Below are positions 35,228 to 45,182 of a DNA stretch of 64,000 nt, piece by piece. The DNA comes from Bradyrhizobium sp. 1(2017) (GTDB lineage: Bacteria > Pseudomonadota > Alphaproteobacteria > Rhizobiales > Xanthobacteraceae), in assembly GCF_011602485.2 (NCBI RefSeq), contig NZ_CP050022.2:4112001-4176000 (forward strand). The letters are read 5' to 3'. Under the pieces are notes generated by a model. It saw nothing but the letters and a program-made list of their open reading frames with translations. It had not been told where the DNA came from and searched no databases. A program made the position numbers and the translations under genes. The number at the start of each line of letters is the position of its first letter. Position 1 is the first letter of the stretch.

Positions 35228-35389
35228 TCAGACTTTGAATCGGATCGATGTCTGCGAAAGCCGATATTGCCGTGACCTTGTCCGGCTGCAATAAGCGAGG
35301 CCTCGCGAGATCGCAGATGACCTTCTGACCTGACGTCCGTATAGGTTTGCATCTCAGAACAACAACAAACCTTCCGAGGAAGCAGACCC

Positions 35390-36421
35390 ATGGTCCTTTC
35401 AACGCGCTTTTCCCGACGCACGCTTCTCAAGGCCTCCGCCGCGACCGCGGTCCTGGGCGGTATCGGTGCGCCCCATGTGGCCCGCGCCCAGAGCGCCGAG
35501 TTCACCTACAAATACGCCAACAACCTGCCCGACACCCATCCGCTGAACGTGCGCGCCAGGGAGATGGCGGCTGCGATCAAGAGCGAGACGAACGGCAAGT
35601 TCGACCTCCAGATCTTCCCGAACAACCAGCTTGGATCCGATACCGACATGCTGAGCCAGATCCGCTCCGGCGGCGTCGAGTTCTTCACGCTGTCGGGCCT
35701 GATCCTGTCGACCCTGGTGCCGGCGGCGTCCATCAACGGCATCGGCTTCGCATTCCCGGACTATGACACGGTCTGGAAGGCTATGGACGGCGATCTCGGC
35801 GCCCATGTCCGCGGCGAGATCAAGAAGGCCGGCCTCGAGGTCATGGACAAGATCTGGGACAACGGCTTCCGCCAGACCACGTCGTCGAGCAAGCCGATCA
35901 CCGGGCCTGACGACCTCAAGGGCTTCAAGATCCGCGTGCCGGTGTCGCCGCTCTGGACCTCGATGTTCAAGGCGTTCGATGCGGCGCCCGCCTCGATCAA
36001 TTTCAGCGAGGTCTATTCGGCGCTGCAGACCAAGATCGTCGAGGGCCAGGAAAACCCGCTGGCGATCATCTCGACCGCAAAGCTTTACGAGGTGCAGAAG
36101 TACTGCTCGCTGACCAATCACATGTGGGACGGCTTCTGGTTCCTGGCCAACCGCCGGGCCTGGGAAAAGCTCCCACAGGATGTGCGCTCCGTCGTCGCCA
36201 AGAACATCAACGCGGCTGCGGTCAAGGAGCGTGAGGATACCGCCAAGCTCAATGCCAACCTCCAGCAGGAGCTTGCGACCAAGGGCCTGACCTTCAACCA
36301 GCCGGCCGTAGGACCGTTCCGCGACAAGCTGCGGACTGCCGGCTTCTATGCCGAGTGGAAGGGCAAATATGGCGACCAGGCCTGGGATCTGCTGGAAAAG
36401 GCCGTGGGCAAGCTGTCGTAG
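35390..36421 (+). CDS. dctP: TRAP transporter solute-binding protein, DctP family (second system)
   Basis: 343 aa. A twin-arginine signal peptide (FSRRTLLKASAATAVLGGIGAPHVARAQ) directs it to the periplasm in folded form. Family motifs are FTYKYANNLPDTHPLNVRAREMAAAIK, the ligand-binding Arg in LKGFKIRVPVSPLWTSMF, and NFSEVYSALQTKIVEGQENP. GAGG lies upstream of the ATG. First gene of an operon with fused dctQM and an acyl-CoA synthetase, implying a carboxylic acid ligand that is activated with CoA. Confidence 0.93.
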   Translation: MVLSTRFSRRTLLKASAATAVLGGIGAPHVARAQSAEFTYKYANNLPDTHPLNVRAREMAAAIKSETNGKFDLQIFPNNQLGSDTDMLSQIRSGGVEFFTLSGLILSTLVPAASINGIGFAFPDYDTVWKAMDGDLGAHVRGEIKKAGLEVMDKIWDNGFRQTTSSSKPITGPDDLKGFKIRVPVSPLWTSMFKAFDAAPASINFSEVYSALQTKIVEGQENPLAIISTAKLYEVQKYCSLTNHMWDGFWFLANRRAWEKLPQDVRSVVAKNINAAAVKEREDTAKLNANLQQELATKGLTFNQPAVGPFRDKLRTAGFYAEWKGKYGDQAWDLLEKAVGKLS

Positions 36422-36436
36422 AGCGTCGGGGCCGTC

Positions 36437-38326
36437 ATGGCTCATGTCGAGGCCGAGGTAGTCGACGCGGCGGGCGAGGCGACTGTTCAGTCCCCTCGCC
36501 GACCTTCGTTGCTGGCATCGCTCGAGCGCGTGCTCGGTCTGATCGTCGAAATTCCGGCGGCGATCCTGGTCGTCGCCGAGATCGTGATCCTGTTTGCCGG
36601 CGTCGTCGCACGCTACGGCCTTCACCGGCCGCTGATCTGGTCGGACGAACTCGCCTCGATCCTGTTCCTGTGGCTGGCGATGCTCGGCGCGGCGGTGGCG
36701 TTCCGCCGCTCCGAGCACATGCGCATGACCGCGATCGTTGCGAGCGCCAGGCCGGCGATGCGGGCCTATCTCGATCTGGTCGCAACCTCGGCGGCGCTGG
36801 CGTTCCTGGCGCTGATCGTCTGGCCGTCCTTTGACTATGCCTATGAGGAAAGCTATATCACCACGCCGGCGCTGCAGATCTCCAATATGTGGCGCGCTGC
36901 CGCGCTGCCGGCCGGCATTGCCCTGATGGCGGCCTTTGCCTTGCTGCGGCTGCTGCGCGCGGCGGACTACCGGATGGTTGCGGCCGCCGTGCTGTCGGTC
37001 GTCGTCCTGGTCGGCCTGTTCTGGCTCGCGGAGCCCTTGCTGCGGCCGCTTGGCAATCTCAACCTCGTCATCTTCTTCGTCGGCGTTGCCGGCTTCTGTG
37101 TCTTTGCCGGCGTTCCCATTGCGTTCGGCTTCGGCCTCGCCATCTTCGGCTATCTGGCGCTGACCACGCGCACGCCGGTCATGGTGCTGGTCGGGCGGAT
37201 GGACGAGGGCATGAGCCATCTCATCCTGCTCTCGGTGCCGCTGTTCGTGTTCCTGGGACTCCTGATCGAAATGACTGGCATGGCGCGGGCCATGGTGGCG
37301 TTCCTGGCCAGCCTGCTCGGCCATGTCCGCGGCGGCCTGCATTACGTTCTGGTCGGCGCCATGTACCTGGTCTCCGGCATCTCCGGCGCCAAGGCGGCCG
37401 ACATGGCGGCCGTCGCGCCCGTGCTGTTCCCGGAAATGAAACAGCGCGGCGCCAAGCCCGGCGATCTGGTTGCGCTCCTTGCGGCCACTGGCGCTCAGAC
37501 CGAGACCATTCCCCCAAGCCTCGTGCTGATCACGATCGGCTCGGTCACCGGCGTGTCGATCGCGGCGCTCTTCACCGGCGGCCTGTTGCCCGGAGTCGTG
37601 CTCGCGATCACGCTGTGCATGCTGGTGTGGTGGCGCTATCGCCACGAGGACATGAGCCACGTCCGCCGTGCCACGGGTGGCGAGATCGGCAGGACCTTCG
37701 TCGTCGCGCTGCCCGCGCTCGCGCTGCCCTTCGTGATCCGCTACGCCGTGGTCGAGGGCATCGCGACGGCCACCGAAGTCTCCACCATCGGTATCGTCTA
37801 TGGCGCCGTGGTCGGCCTCCTCGTCTACCGCCGCTTCGACTGGCGGCGGCTGTTTCCGATGCTGGTCGAGACCGCGGCGCTGTCGGGCGCGATCCTGCTG
37901 ATCATCGGCACCGCGACCGGCATGGCCTGGGGCCTGACCCAATCAGGCTTCTCGCGCTCCCTGGCGGCGGCCATGACCGGATTGCCCGGAGGAGCTGCGA
38001 CCTTCATCGCCGTCTCCATCCTGGCCTTCGTCATTCTCGGCAGCGTGCTGGAGGGCATTCCGGCGATCGTGCTGTTCGGGCCGCTGCTGTTCCCGATCGC
38101 CCGCGCCGTCGGCGTGCACGAGGTGCACTATGCCATGGTGATCATTCTGGCCATGGGTATCGGACTATTCGCCCCGCCCTTCGGCGTCGGCTATTATGCC
38201 GCCTGCGCCATTGGACGCGTCGATCCGGCCGAAGGCATCAGGCCGATCTGGGGCTATCTGCTGGCGCTGCTGGTGGGATTGATCATCGTTGCGATCTTCC
38301 CCTGGATCTCGATCGGATTCCTTTGA
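36437..38326 (+). CDS. TRAP transporter fused small/large permease, DctQM
   Basis: 629 aa. Residues ~30-185 form a DctQ domain (HRPLIWSDELASILFLWLAMLGAAVAF is its hallmark). From ~200 a DctM domain follows (NLNLVIFFVGVAGFCVFAGVPIAFGFGLAIFGYLAL, PLFVFLGLLIEMTGMARAMVAFLASLLGHVRGG, GISGAKAADMAAVAPVLFPEM). The fusion spans two units that are separate genes at 17457-19302. It begins 15 bases after dctP. Confidence 0.93.
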   Translation: MAHVEAEVVDAAGEATVQSPRRPSLLASLERVLGLIVEIPAAILVVAEIVILFAGVVARYGLHRPLIWSDELASILFLWLAMLGAAVAFRRSEHMRMTAIVASARPAMRAYLDLVATSAALAFLALIVWPSFDYAYEESYITTPALQISNMWRAAALPAGIALMAAFALLRLLRAADYRMVAAAVLSVVVLVGLFWLAEPLLRPLGNLNLVIFFVGVAGFCVFAGVPIAFGFGLAIFGYLALTTRTPVMVLVGRMDEGMSHLILLSVPLFVFLGLLIEMTGMARAMVAFLASLLGHVRGGLHYVLVGAMYLVSGISGAKAADMAAVAPVLFPEMKQRGAKPGDLVALLAATGAQTETIPPSLVLITIGSVTGVSIAALFTGGLLPGVVLAITLCMLVWWRYRHEDMSHVRRATGGEIGRTFVVALPALALPFVIRYAVVEGIATATEVSTIGIVYGAVVGLLVYRRFDWRRLFPMLVETAALSGAILLIIGTATGMAWGLTQSGFSRSLAAAMTGLPGGAATFIAVSILAFVILGSVLEGIPAIVLFGPLLFPIARAVGVHEVHYAMVIILAMGIGLFAPPFGVGYYAACAIGRVDPAEGIRPIWGYLLALLVGLIIVAIFPWISIGFL

Positions 38327-38347
38327 GACGTTTTCAGGAGGGTGTCG

Positions 38348-39997
38348 ATGAGTGAGCGGCAGAACCAGTACAATATCGGCCTCGACAAGACCCCCGCCAA
38401 CTATGTGCCCCTGAGCCCGCTGAGCTTCCTCGCGCGCAGCGCCGCCGTCTTTCCCGATCACGTCAGCACCGTCTATGAGGGCCGCAGCTTCACCTGGGCG
38501 CAGACCCACGAGCGCTGCCGCCGCTTCGCCTCCTATCTGTCGGGCAAGGGCATCGGCGTCGGCGACACCGTGGCGGCGATGCTGCCGAACATCCCGGCGA
38601 TGAACGAGGCGCACTTCGCCGTCCCCATGACGGGCGCTGTGCTCAACGCTCTCAACATCCGCCTCGATGCGCCCTCGATCGCCTTTCAGCTCGACCATGG
38701 CGGCGCCAAGATCATCCTGGTCGACCCGGAATTCTCCGGCGTCATCAGCGACGCGCTGGCGCAGATGAGCGGGCCAAAGCCGTTCGTGATCGACGTCGAC
38801 GATGCCGCCTTCCCCGGCGGCCAACGCATCGGCCAGATCGAATATGAGGCGGCGCTCGGGCTCGGAGATCCAGGCTTCACCGCAATCCCACCGACCGACG
38901 AGTGGGACGCGATCGCGCTGAGCTATACGTCGGGCACCACCGGCAATCCCAAAGGCGTCGTCACCCATCATCGCGGCGCCTATCTGAACGCCGTCAGCAA
39001 CATCCTTGCCGGCAATCTCGGCCAGCATCCGGTCTATCTCTGGACGCTGCCGATGTTCCATTGCAACGGCTGGTGCTTTCCCTGGACCATTGCGGCAGCC
39101 GCCGGAATCAATGTCTGCCTGCGCAAGGTCGAGCCGAGCAGGATCTTCGAGCTGATCCGGCAACATGGCGTCACCCACATGTGCGGCGCGCCGATCGTCT
39201 ACAACACGCTGATCAACGCACCCGATGCGCCCAAAGGCAACGCCGCGCGCCGCGTCGTCGGCCTGATCGCTGGCGCCGCGCCGCCCGTCGCCGTGCTCGA
39301 AGGCGCCGAAAGCATCGGCATCAAGCTGACGCATGTCTATGGGCTGACCGAGGTCTACGGCCCCGCTTCCGTCTGCGCCGAGCAGCCCGGCTGGGATGAC
39401 CTGCCCGCCGCCGCGCGCGCGCGCATGAAGCGCCGGCAGGGCGTGCCCTACCCGCTCGAGGAAGCCGTCACTGTCATCGATCCGCAGACCATGCAGGAGG
39501 TGCCGCGCGACGGCGAGACCATCGGCGAGGTCATGTTCCGCGGCAACATCGTGATGAAGGGCTACCTCAAGAACGAGAAGGCGACCAAAGAGGCGTTCGA
39601 AGGCGGCTGGTTTCACACGGGCGATCTCGGCGTGCTCGACGAGCACGGCTACGTCATCATCAAGGACCGCTCCAAGGACATCATCATCTCCGGCGGCGAG
39701 AACATCTCCTCGGTCGAGGTGGAGGATATCCTCTACAAGCACCCGGCCGTGCTGTTCGCGGCCGTGGTCGCCAAGCCGGATCCGAAATGGGGCGAGGTGC
39801 CCTGCGCCTTCGTCGAGCTCAAGGATGGCGCCAGCGCGAGCGAAGCCGAGATCATTGCGTTCTGCCGCTCGCAGCTAAGCGGCTTCAAGACGCCGAAGGC
39901 GATCGTGTTCGGGCCGATCCCGAAGACGTCCACCGGCAAGATCCAGAAATTCCTGCTGCGCAACGAAGTCGGATCAGTCAAGGCGATCTCGGCGTAG
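38348..39997 (+). CDS. AMP-dependent acyl-CoA synthetase (medium-chain/AlkK-like)
   Basis: 549-aa member of the ANL superfamily. ATP-binding P-loop is YTSGTTGNPKGVVTHHRG, the A5 motif is YGLTEVYGP, the hinge region GWFHTGDLGVLDEHGYVIIKDRSKDIIISGGENIS, and the catalytic Lys is in TSTGKIQKFLLR. ATG 38348 is preferred since AGGAGG (38337-38342) is correctly spaced; GTG 38342 is in frame. It follows the TRAP genes by 21 bases, so probably activates the imported acid. Confidence 0.93.
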   Translation: MSERQNQYNIGLDKTPANYVPLSPLSFLARSAAVFPDHVSTVYEGRSFTWAQTHERCRRFASYLSGKGIGVGDTVAAMLPNIPAMNEAHFAVPMTGAVLNALNIRLDAPSIAFQLDHGGAKIILVDPEFSGVISDALAQMSGPKPFVIDVDDAAFPGGQRIGQIEYEAALGLGDPGFTAIPPTDEWDAIALSYTSGTTGNPKGVVTHHRGAYLNAVSNILAGNLGQHPVYLWTLPMFHCNGWCFPWTIAAAAGINVCLRKVEPSRIFELIRQHGVTHMCGAPIVYNTLINAPDAPKGNAARRVVGLIAGAAPPVAVLEGAESIGIKLTHVYGLTEVYGPASVCAEQPGWDDLPAAARARMKRRQGVPYPLEEAVTVIDPQTMQEVPRDGETIGEVMFRGNIVMKGYLKNEKATKEAFEGGWFHTGDLGVLDEHGYVIIKDRSKDIIISGGENISSVEVEDILYKHPAVLFAAVVAKPDPKWGEVPCAFVELKDGASASEAEIIAFCRSQLSGFKTPKAIVFGPIPKTSTGKIQKFLLRNEVGSVKAISA

Positions 39998-40006
39998 ATT
40001 AGCCGC

Positions 40007-41098
40007 TCAGCCGCTTCGTCGTTCGTAGACGGCCGGTGCTGCTTCGCGAGACGACGGTCGCAGCTTCAGCATGATCCAACCTGCCAGTTTCTTGTGCTTG
40101 GCCTCGGTGGCCTTGGCGAAATAGTAGGCCGCGACATTCGAAACAACGATTGCCGCGCTGAACGTCAGCCATAGCGGCATCGGCGACCAGACGACGATGA
40201 TATTGACGATCGTCATGTGGATGAGAAAAAGGCTGTAGGAATAGTTCGCGAAAAATTCGACGAGTCCGCGGCGTTGCGACAGAACGTTCCAGGCCTGCGC
40301 AGCAACGGCAAGACACACGAACCACGCGGCAAACACGGGATAGGAAATAAGCGCATATTCGTTGCCGCGCACATGGCCAACTCGCCATCGCCAGAACAGA
40401 AAGATTGACAACGCGGCGCAAACGACCATGACGGTACGATCAATTCTCATATTGATCACGATGAAATACCCGGCAAAGCCAAGGAGCCAGAGAATGAAAA
40501 GGCTCCGAGCGACGCTCGATGCCTCGGTGAAGTAGCTGAGCGGCAATGCGGCCGACGCAATCACCAGCAAGAGGCCCGCAATCCGATTGCGCCCGATGCA
40601 GAAGAAGAACGCGCCGCCGATGAGGTAGTAGATGTGAAATTCCGCCGCGAGCGAGCTGAGTTGTCCCGCCGAGCCAAACGTTCCGCCGCCCCATTCTCCC
40701 GGATACCCCTGGAGCATCGCGAGGTTCCTGAAGAAGCTCGTCGCGTTGTCAGGCACGATCGGCATGCCGAGCGCGGAGGCTGCATAGTCGAGCGCAGCGA
40801 TCAAAAGCAGAGCCGGAGCATAGGCCGAATAGATGCGGGCGAAACGTTCGACCGCGTAGTTGATCAAGAAATAGGTCTCGGACTTCGTCCGCTCATGGAG
40901 CGTGAAAGCGATCACAAAGCCCGACAGGACGAAGAACAGCATGACCCCGATGTCAGGCACCAACGTCTGACGCGCACCGCCTGTCGCGGCAAAGGTGTAA
41001 TTCCACGTGTGTCCGACGCACACCATTTGCGCGGCACAGGCGCGGAGCAAATCGAGCAGCGTCGAGGTGTCGTTCTTCGAGCGATCGAGACTGAACAT
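40007..41098 (-). CDS. Acyltransferase family 3 (OafA/YrhL-type) membrane protein
   Basis: 363 aa from ATG 41096-41098 (MFSLDRSKNDTS). About ten membrane spans. Family marks are LLDLLRACAAQMVCVGHTWNYTF with the conserved His, GVMLFFVLSGFVIAFTLH, and RFARIYSAYAPALLL. Such enzymes move acetyl or other acyl groups onto extracellular polysaccharide or lipids. The reading frame is open upstream to 41374, with no family likeness. No glycan cluster adjoins it, so the substrate is unknown. Confidence 0.85.
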   Translation of the reverse strand: MFSLDRSKNDTSTLLDLLRACAAQMVCVGHTWNYTFAATGGARQTLVPDIGVMLFFVLSGFVIAFTLHERTKSETYFLINYAVERFARIYSAYAPALLLIAALDYAASALGMPIVPDNATSFFRNLAMLQGYPGEWGGGTFGSAGQLSSLAAEFHIYYLIGGAFFFCIGRNRIAGLLLVIASAALPLSYFTEASSVARSLFILWLLGFAGYFIVINMRIDRTVMVVCAALSIFLFWRWRVGHVRGNEYALISYPVFAAWFVCLAVAAQAWNVLSQRRGLVEFFANYSYSLFLIHMTIVNIIVVWSPMPLWLTFSAAIVVSNVAAYYFAKATEAKHKKLAGWIMLKLRPSSREAAPAVYERRSG

Positions 41099-41490
41099 TC
41101 TGACATCATTAAGCGAGCTTCCCAACGAAGTATAGCGGAAGAGCAACGACGGCGATCGAGGGCGGCCCAGCAAAGCCGCAAGCGGTCGGCTCAGGCCGAT
41201 CCCAAAGACCTCGACCAGAACGATCCAGGAAATTCTCGCTGCGCAGCGAAGCCCCCCGGTTGGCGAAGACGATTTCATCCTGGACCAGCGCCCGCCTTCC
41301 CGCAGAAGGCGCGGATTGACGCTGTGTCCGCAGAGCGACCGTGATTCGTCCGGAAACCGATCGCGCGGCTTCAACGAAATCGAGACACGACAGGAAAAGA
41401 TTGGAAAACGTTAGAGACGCATTAGCGAAGTGTCGAGCCTCGTGCGGTCCTATACCCGCAAGGCCATGCTGCGGTAAGCGTGGTAGGCGC
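41099..41490. other. 392-bp intergenic region
   Basis: Between the acyltransferase start and the 3' end of the MBL hydrolase gene. Open frames here are overlapping and low in codon bias. I see no RNA gene, repeat or clear promoter in it. Confidence 0.4.
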
Positions 41491-42288
41491 TCAACGCGTC
41501 TCCAGCCGCAGCCCGTCATAGGCCGGCACCACGCCTGCCGGCAGTGACTGCCTGAGAACCTCGTAATCGACGTCGGCGGTCATGTTGGTGATGACCGCAC
41601 GCTTCGGCTTGAAGCGCTCGATCCACGACAGTGCGTCGTTGATGCTGAGATGGCTGGTATGGGTGGTGTAGCGCAGGCCGTCGATGATCCAGAGGTCCAG
41701 ATTTTCCAGTGCGCCCCAGCTCTCGCGCGGGATGTCGTTGAGATCCGGCGTGTAGGCGGCATCGCCGATGCGGTAGCCGAGCGCGGGAATGGCGCCGTGC
41801 TGCACCAGGAAGGCCGTCATCGTCACCGCGCCGCCCTTCCCCAGGATGATCTGGCTTTCGCCTGCTTCAATCGAATGTCGGGTCAGGATCGGCGGATAGT
41901 CACTGCCCTCGGGCGAGATGAAGCAATAGGAGAACCGCGCCATGATGTCCTTGGCGGTCGACAGGTTGAGGTAGGTCGGGATGCGCCGGCGCATCTTCAT
42001 GACGACCGAGCGCAAATCGTCCATGCCGTGGGTCTGGTCGGCGTGCTCGTGGGTCAGGAACACGGCGTCGATGTGGTCGACGTTGGTCGAAAGCAATTGC
42101 TCGCGCAGGTCCGGCGAGGTGTCGATCACGATGCGCGTGATGCCGTGCTCGGAAATCCGTTCGACCAGCAGCGAGCAGCGGCGACGGCGGTTCTTGGGGT
42201 TGTCGGGATCGCAGGCGCCCCAACCGAGCGCCGGGCGCGGCACACCGGCGGAGGAGCCGCAACCCAGGATCGTCAGCGTCAGTGTCAT
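41491..42288 (-). CDS. MBL-fold metal-dependent hydrolase (PhnP-like phosphodiesterase)
   Basis: 265-aa metallo-beta-lactamase-fold protein. It starts LTILGCGSSAGVPRPALGWGACDP, the PhnP-like mark. The metal motif is FLTHEHADQTHG (HxHxD with Gln in place of the second His), other ligands being expected in VIDTSPD and TSHLSIND. PhnP-type members hydrolyse cyclic phosphodiesters. It overlaps tatD by 4 bases and is the last gene in the metG-tatD unit, an order that is usual in Rhizobiales. Confidence 0.85.
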   Translation of the reverse strand: MTLTLTILGCGSSAGVPRPALGWGACDPDNPKNRRRRCSLLVERISEHGITRIVIDTSPDLREQLLSTNVDHIDAVFLTHEHADQTHGMDDLRSVVMKMRRRIPTYLNLSTAKDIMARFSYCFISPEGSDYPPILTRHSIEAGESQIILGKGGAVTMTAFLVQHGAIPALGYRIGDAAYTPDLNDIPRESWGALENLDLWIIDGLRYTTHTSHLSINDALSWIERFKPKRAVITNMTADVDYEVLRQSLPAGVVPAYDGLRLETR

Positions 42289-43073
42289 GCGCCTTCCGAA
42301 GCTTTCACCTTGGAGAACAGGCGGAAGAAGTTCTCGGTGGTCTGGCGCGAGATCTCCTCGAGCGATACGCCGCGCGTTTCGGCGAGCACTTTTGCGACCT
42401 CGACCACATAAGCCGGCTCGTTGCGCTTCCCCCGGAACTTACCGGGCGCAAGATAAGGCGCGTCTGTTTCAACCAGAATACGGTCGGACGGCAGCTCGGC
42501 CGCCAGCGCGCGCAGGGACTCCGATTTCTTGAAGGTCAGGATGCCCGTGAAACCGATATAGAGCCCCAGCGAGACCGCCTTCAGCGCGAGCTCACGTCCG
42601 CCGGTGTAACAATGCAGCACGGCGCGAAACGATCCATGTCCGGCCTCCTCCTCGAGGATGCGCGCGCAATCCTCATCCGCCTCGCGGGTGTGGATCACGA
42701 GCGGCAGACCGCTGGTGCGTGCCGCGGCAATGTGGGCGCGAAAGCCCCTCGCCTGCGCATGGGGCGAGCCGTTGTCGTAGAAATAATCCAGCCCCGCTTC
42801 GCCGAGCGCGACGACCTTGGGATGCCCGGTCAGCGCGATCAGTTCGTCCGGCGTGATGCCATCTTCCTCATCCGCATTGTGGGGATGGGTGCCGACCGAG
42901 CAATAAACGTCCTCGTAGCGCTCGGCGATGGTCAGAAGCTGGTTCAGCCTGCGTACCCGCGTCGAGATCGTGACCATGCGCGTGATACCGGCTGCACGCG
43001 CCCGCGACACGATCCCGTCGAGATCCTCCGCAAAGTCCGGAAAATCCAAATGGCAATGGCTATCGACCAGCAT
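42285..43073 (-). CDS. tatD: TatD family metal-dependent deoxyribonuclease
   Basis: 262 aa TIM-barrel nuclease from ATG 43071-43073. Metal ligands are visible as DSHCHLDF, GEAGLDYFYD (Glu), VIHTREADED (His), VLHCYTGG (His) and LVETDAPYLAPG (Asp). Acts on DNA 3' ends and possibly tRNA/D-aminoacyl substrates. It is 13 bases downstream of metG and overlaps the MBL gene by 4 bases. Confidence 0.92.
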   Translation of the reverse strand: MLVDSHCHLDFPDFAEDLDGIVSRARAAGITRMVTISTRVRRLNQLLTIAERYEDVYCSVGTHPHNADEEDGITPDELIALTGHPKVVALGEAGLDYFYDNGSPHAQARGFRAHIAAARTSGLPLVIHTREADEDCARILEEEAGHGSFRAVLHCYTGGRELALKAVSLGLYIGFTGILTFKKSESLRALAAELPSDRILVETDAPYLAPGKFRGKRNEPAYVVEVAKVLAETRGVSLEEISRQTTENFFRLFSKVKASEGA

Positions 43074-43086
43074 CGCGCGAACGCCT

Positions 43087-45072
43087 TCAGGCCGCCGGCT
43101 CGATGTAGCGCGGGAACGCCGGTGTCGGGGCCGGCAAGGACGAACCGGGCGCGATCCGCCTGGTGCCGCCGAGCGTTGCAAAATTGCGCTCGTCCGCGGG
43201 GATGCCGAGGCTGTCGAGCAGCAGTCCCGAGGCCGTCGGCATCGCCGGCTGGGCCAGGATCGCAATCTGACGCACCACCTCGGCGGTGACATAGAGCACC
43301 GTCTTCTGCCTGACAGGGTCGGTCTTGGCGAGCGCCCACGGCGCTTCGCCCGCGAAATAGCGGTTGGCCTCCGCGACCACGGCCCATACGGCGTTGAGCC
43401 AGTGATGGATCTGTTGCGTCGCCATGGCTTCGCGCGAGGCGGCGACCATGCCGTCGGCCATCGCCAGGATCGCCTTGTCATTGTCGCTGAACTCGCCGGG
43501 CTCCGGCAGCACGCCGCCGAGTTGCTTGGCGATCATCGACAAGGAGCGCTGCGCAAGGTTGCCGAGATCGTTGGCGAGATCGGCATTGATCCGCGCGACG
43601 ATGGCCTCGTGGTTGTAATTGCCGTCCTGGCCAAACGGCACCTCGCGCAGGAAGAAGTAGCGCAACTGGTCGACGCCATATTGGTCGGCGAGGTTGAATG
43701 GATCGACGGTGTTGCCGACCGACTTCGACATCTTCTCGCCCCTGTTGAACAGGAAGCCGTGGGCATAGACCCGCTTCGGCAGCGGGATCCCGGCCGACAG
43801 CAGGAACGCCGGCCAGTACACCGCGTGGAAACGGATGATGTCCTTGCCGATGATGTGCACGTCGGCCGGCCAATAGCGCCAGTTTCCATCGCCCTCGTCG
43901 GGGAAGCCGACGCCGGTGATGTAGTTGGTCAGCGCGTCGACCCAGACATACATCACGTGCTCTTCGTCGCCGGGCACTTTCACGCCCCAGTCGAAGGTCG
44001 TTCGCGAGATCGAGAGATCGCGCAGGCCGCCCCTGACGAAGCTCACCACCTCGTTCTTGCGCGAGTCCGGCCCGATGAAATCGGGATGATCCGCATAGAG
44101 CCGCAAGAGCTTGTCCTGGTATGCAGACAGGCGGAAGAAATAGCTTTTCTCCTCGACCCATTCGACCGGCGTGCCCTGCGGCCCGAGCCGGACGCCGTCA
44201 TCGTTCAAGCGCGTCTCGTCCTCGGCGTAATACGCCTCGTCGCGCACGGAATACCAGCCGGCATAGGTGTCGGCATAGATGTCGCCGTTCGCTTCCATGC
44301 GCCGCCAGATCTCCTGGCTGGAGCGATGATGCTGCTCCTCGGTGGTGCGGATGAAGCGATCGAACGACACGTTCAGGCGCTCGTCCATCTCCTTGAAGCG
44401 CCCGGCATTGCGGGTCGCGAGCGCAGAGACGGACATGTTCTCGCCGGCCGCCGTCTGAACCATTTTCTGGCCATGCTCGTCGGTGCCGGTCAGGAAGAAC
44501 ACGTCCTTGCCGTCGAGCCGCGCAAAGCGCGCCAGCACGTCGGTCGAGATCGCCTCATAGGCGTGACCGATATGCGGGCTGCCATTGGGATAGGCGATCG
44601 CGGTCGTGATGTAGAAGACGTTGTCGCGCGCGGGCGCCGCAACGGGCGCGACGGCTTGCGCAGCCACGACGGGCTCCGGCGCGCGCGGCACCCTGGGTTT
44701 CGAGACTTTGGGCGTCACGGCTTTCGGCGGCGTGGCGGCGGACGACGGCGTGGCGACAGGCGCAGCCACCGTCGCCTTCTTGGTCGCTTTCTTCGCCGGA
44801 GCCTTGGCCGGCTTTCCGGCCGTCTTCTTCACTGCCTTCTTGGCGACGGCCTGCTTCTTCGCAGCCTTTTTGCCGATCGTCTTCGCCGTCTTCGCAGCGC
44901 TCTTCTTCACACCCTTCTTGGCCGCAGCCTTCCTGTTCTTCTTGGCGACCGTGCGCGCGAGCGCCTTCACGGCCTTTTTCGCGGCCTTCTTGACGGTTTT
45001 CTTGGCGGCCTTCTTCGCAGCCTTCTTGCCGCTCTTGCGCTTGACGGTTTTCTTAGCTCGCGTTGCCACCAC
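43087..45072 (-). CDS. metG: Methionyl-tRNA synthetase with a histone H1-like N-terminal extension
   Basis: 661 aa. The synthetase core begins near residue 150 ([14 protein letters not shown]), with HIGH motif PHIGHAYE (His167-Gly-His170 region) and KMSKS motif [14 protein letters not shown]. No zinc knuckle cysteines are seen in the insertion (YYAEDETRL), the short class of MetRS. Residues 1-149 are odd: 38 of the first 100 residues are Lys, alternating with Ala, then a Pro/Val-rich linker, like histone H1 or bacterial HU tails. No ATG or credible GTG lies between the tail and the core, so the tail is probably translated. It begins the metG-tatD-MBL group. Confidence 0.9.
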   Translation of the reverse strand: MVATRAKKTVKRKSGKKAAKKAAKKTVKKAAKKAVKALARTVAKKNRKAAAKKGVKKSAAKTAKTIGKKAAKKQAVAKKAVKKTAGKPAKAPAKKATKKATVAAPVATPSSAATPPKAVTPKVSKPRVPRAPEPVVAAQAVAPVAAPARDNVFYITTAIAYPNGSPHIGHAYEAISTDVLARFARLDGKDVFFLTGTDEHGQKMVQTAAGENMSVSALATRNAGRFKEMDERLNVSFDRFIRTTEEQHHRSSQEIWRRMEANGDIYADTYAGWYSVRDEAYYAEDETRLNDDGVRLGPQGTPVEWVEEKSYFFRLSAYQDKLLRLYADHPDFIGPDSRKNEVVSFVRGGLRDLSISRTTFDWGVKVPGDEEHVMYVWVDALTNYITGVGFPDEGDGNWRYWPADVHIIGKDIIRFHAVYWPAFLLSAGIPLPKRVYAHGFLFNRGEKMSKSVGNTVDPFNLADQYGVDQLRYFFLREVPFGQDGNYNHEAIVARINADLANDLGNLAQRSLSMIAKQLGGVLPEPGEFSDNDKAILAMADGMVAASREAMATQQIHHWLNAVWAVVAEANRYFAGEAPWALAKTDPVRQKTVLYVTAEVVRQIAILAQPAMPTASGLLLDSLGIPADERNFATLGGTRRIAPGSSLPAPTPAFPRYIEPAA

Positions 45073-45127
45073 GAATTCCTTTATCGGCTTCTCGAAATCT
45101 GGAAACGAACCTGCGTTCGGTTATTGT

Positions 45128-45182
45128 TTGAGCATGATCTTCTCGGAAAACCGCTGCACACTTTTCCGGTTCACGCTCTAGC
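45128..45182. repeat. Intergenic palindrome between holB and metG
   Basis: GAGCATGA and TCACGCTC pair at the ends (one G-T/A mismatch), with an inner stem CGGAAAA/TTTTCCG. It resembles the palindrome at 23947-23990 in overall design (GAGCATGA start, GCTCTAG end). It touches the holB stop, and may be an end-of-transcript structure or a mobile-type rhizobial repeat. Confidence 0.55.

Larger units (their letters stand above)
34880..35389. other. 510-bp intergenic region before the second TRAP operon
   Basis: No convincing gene. It holds, in order, two tandem hairpins after pnbB, an AT-rich palindromic patch at 35083-35109, one copy of a 23-bp dispersed repeat at 35205-35227, and the leader of dctP2. 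A 61-codon frame at 35090-35275 crosses the palindrome and repeat and looks like chance. Confidence 0.5.

Noticed and set aside
35399..37942. 847-codon open frame on the minus strand, antisense to the second TRAP operon
   Set aside because: Composition is Arg/Asp/Gln/His-rich without any domain. It is the mirror of GC-biased coding on the plus strand; DctP and DctQM are unmistakable there.
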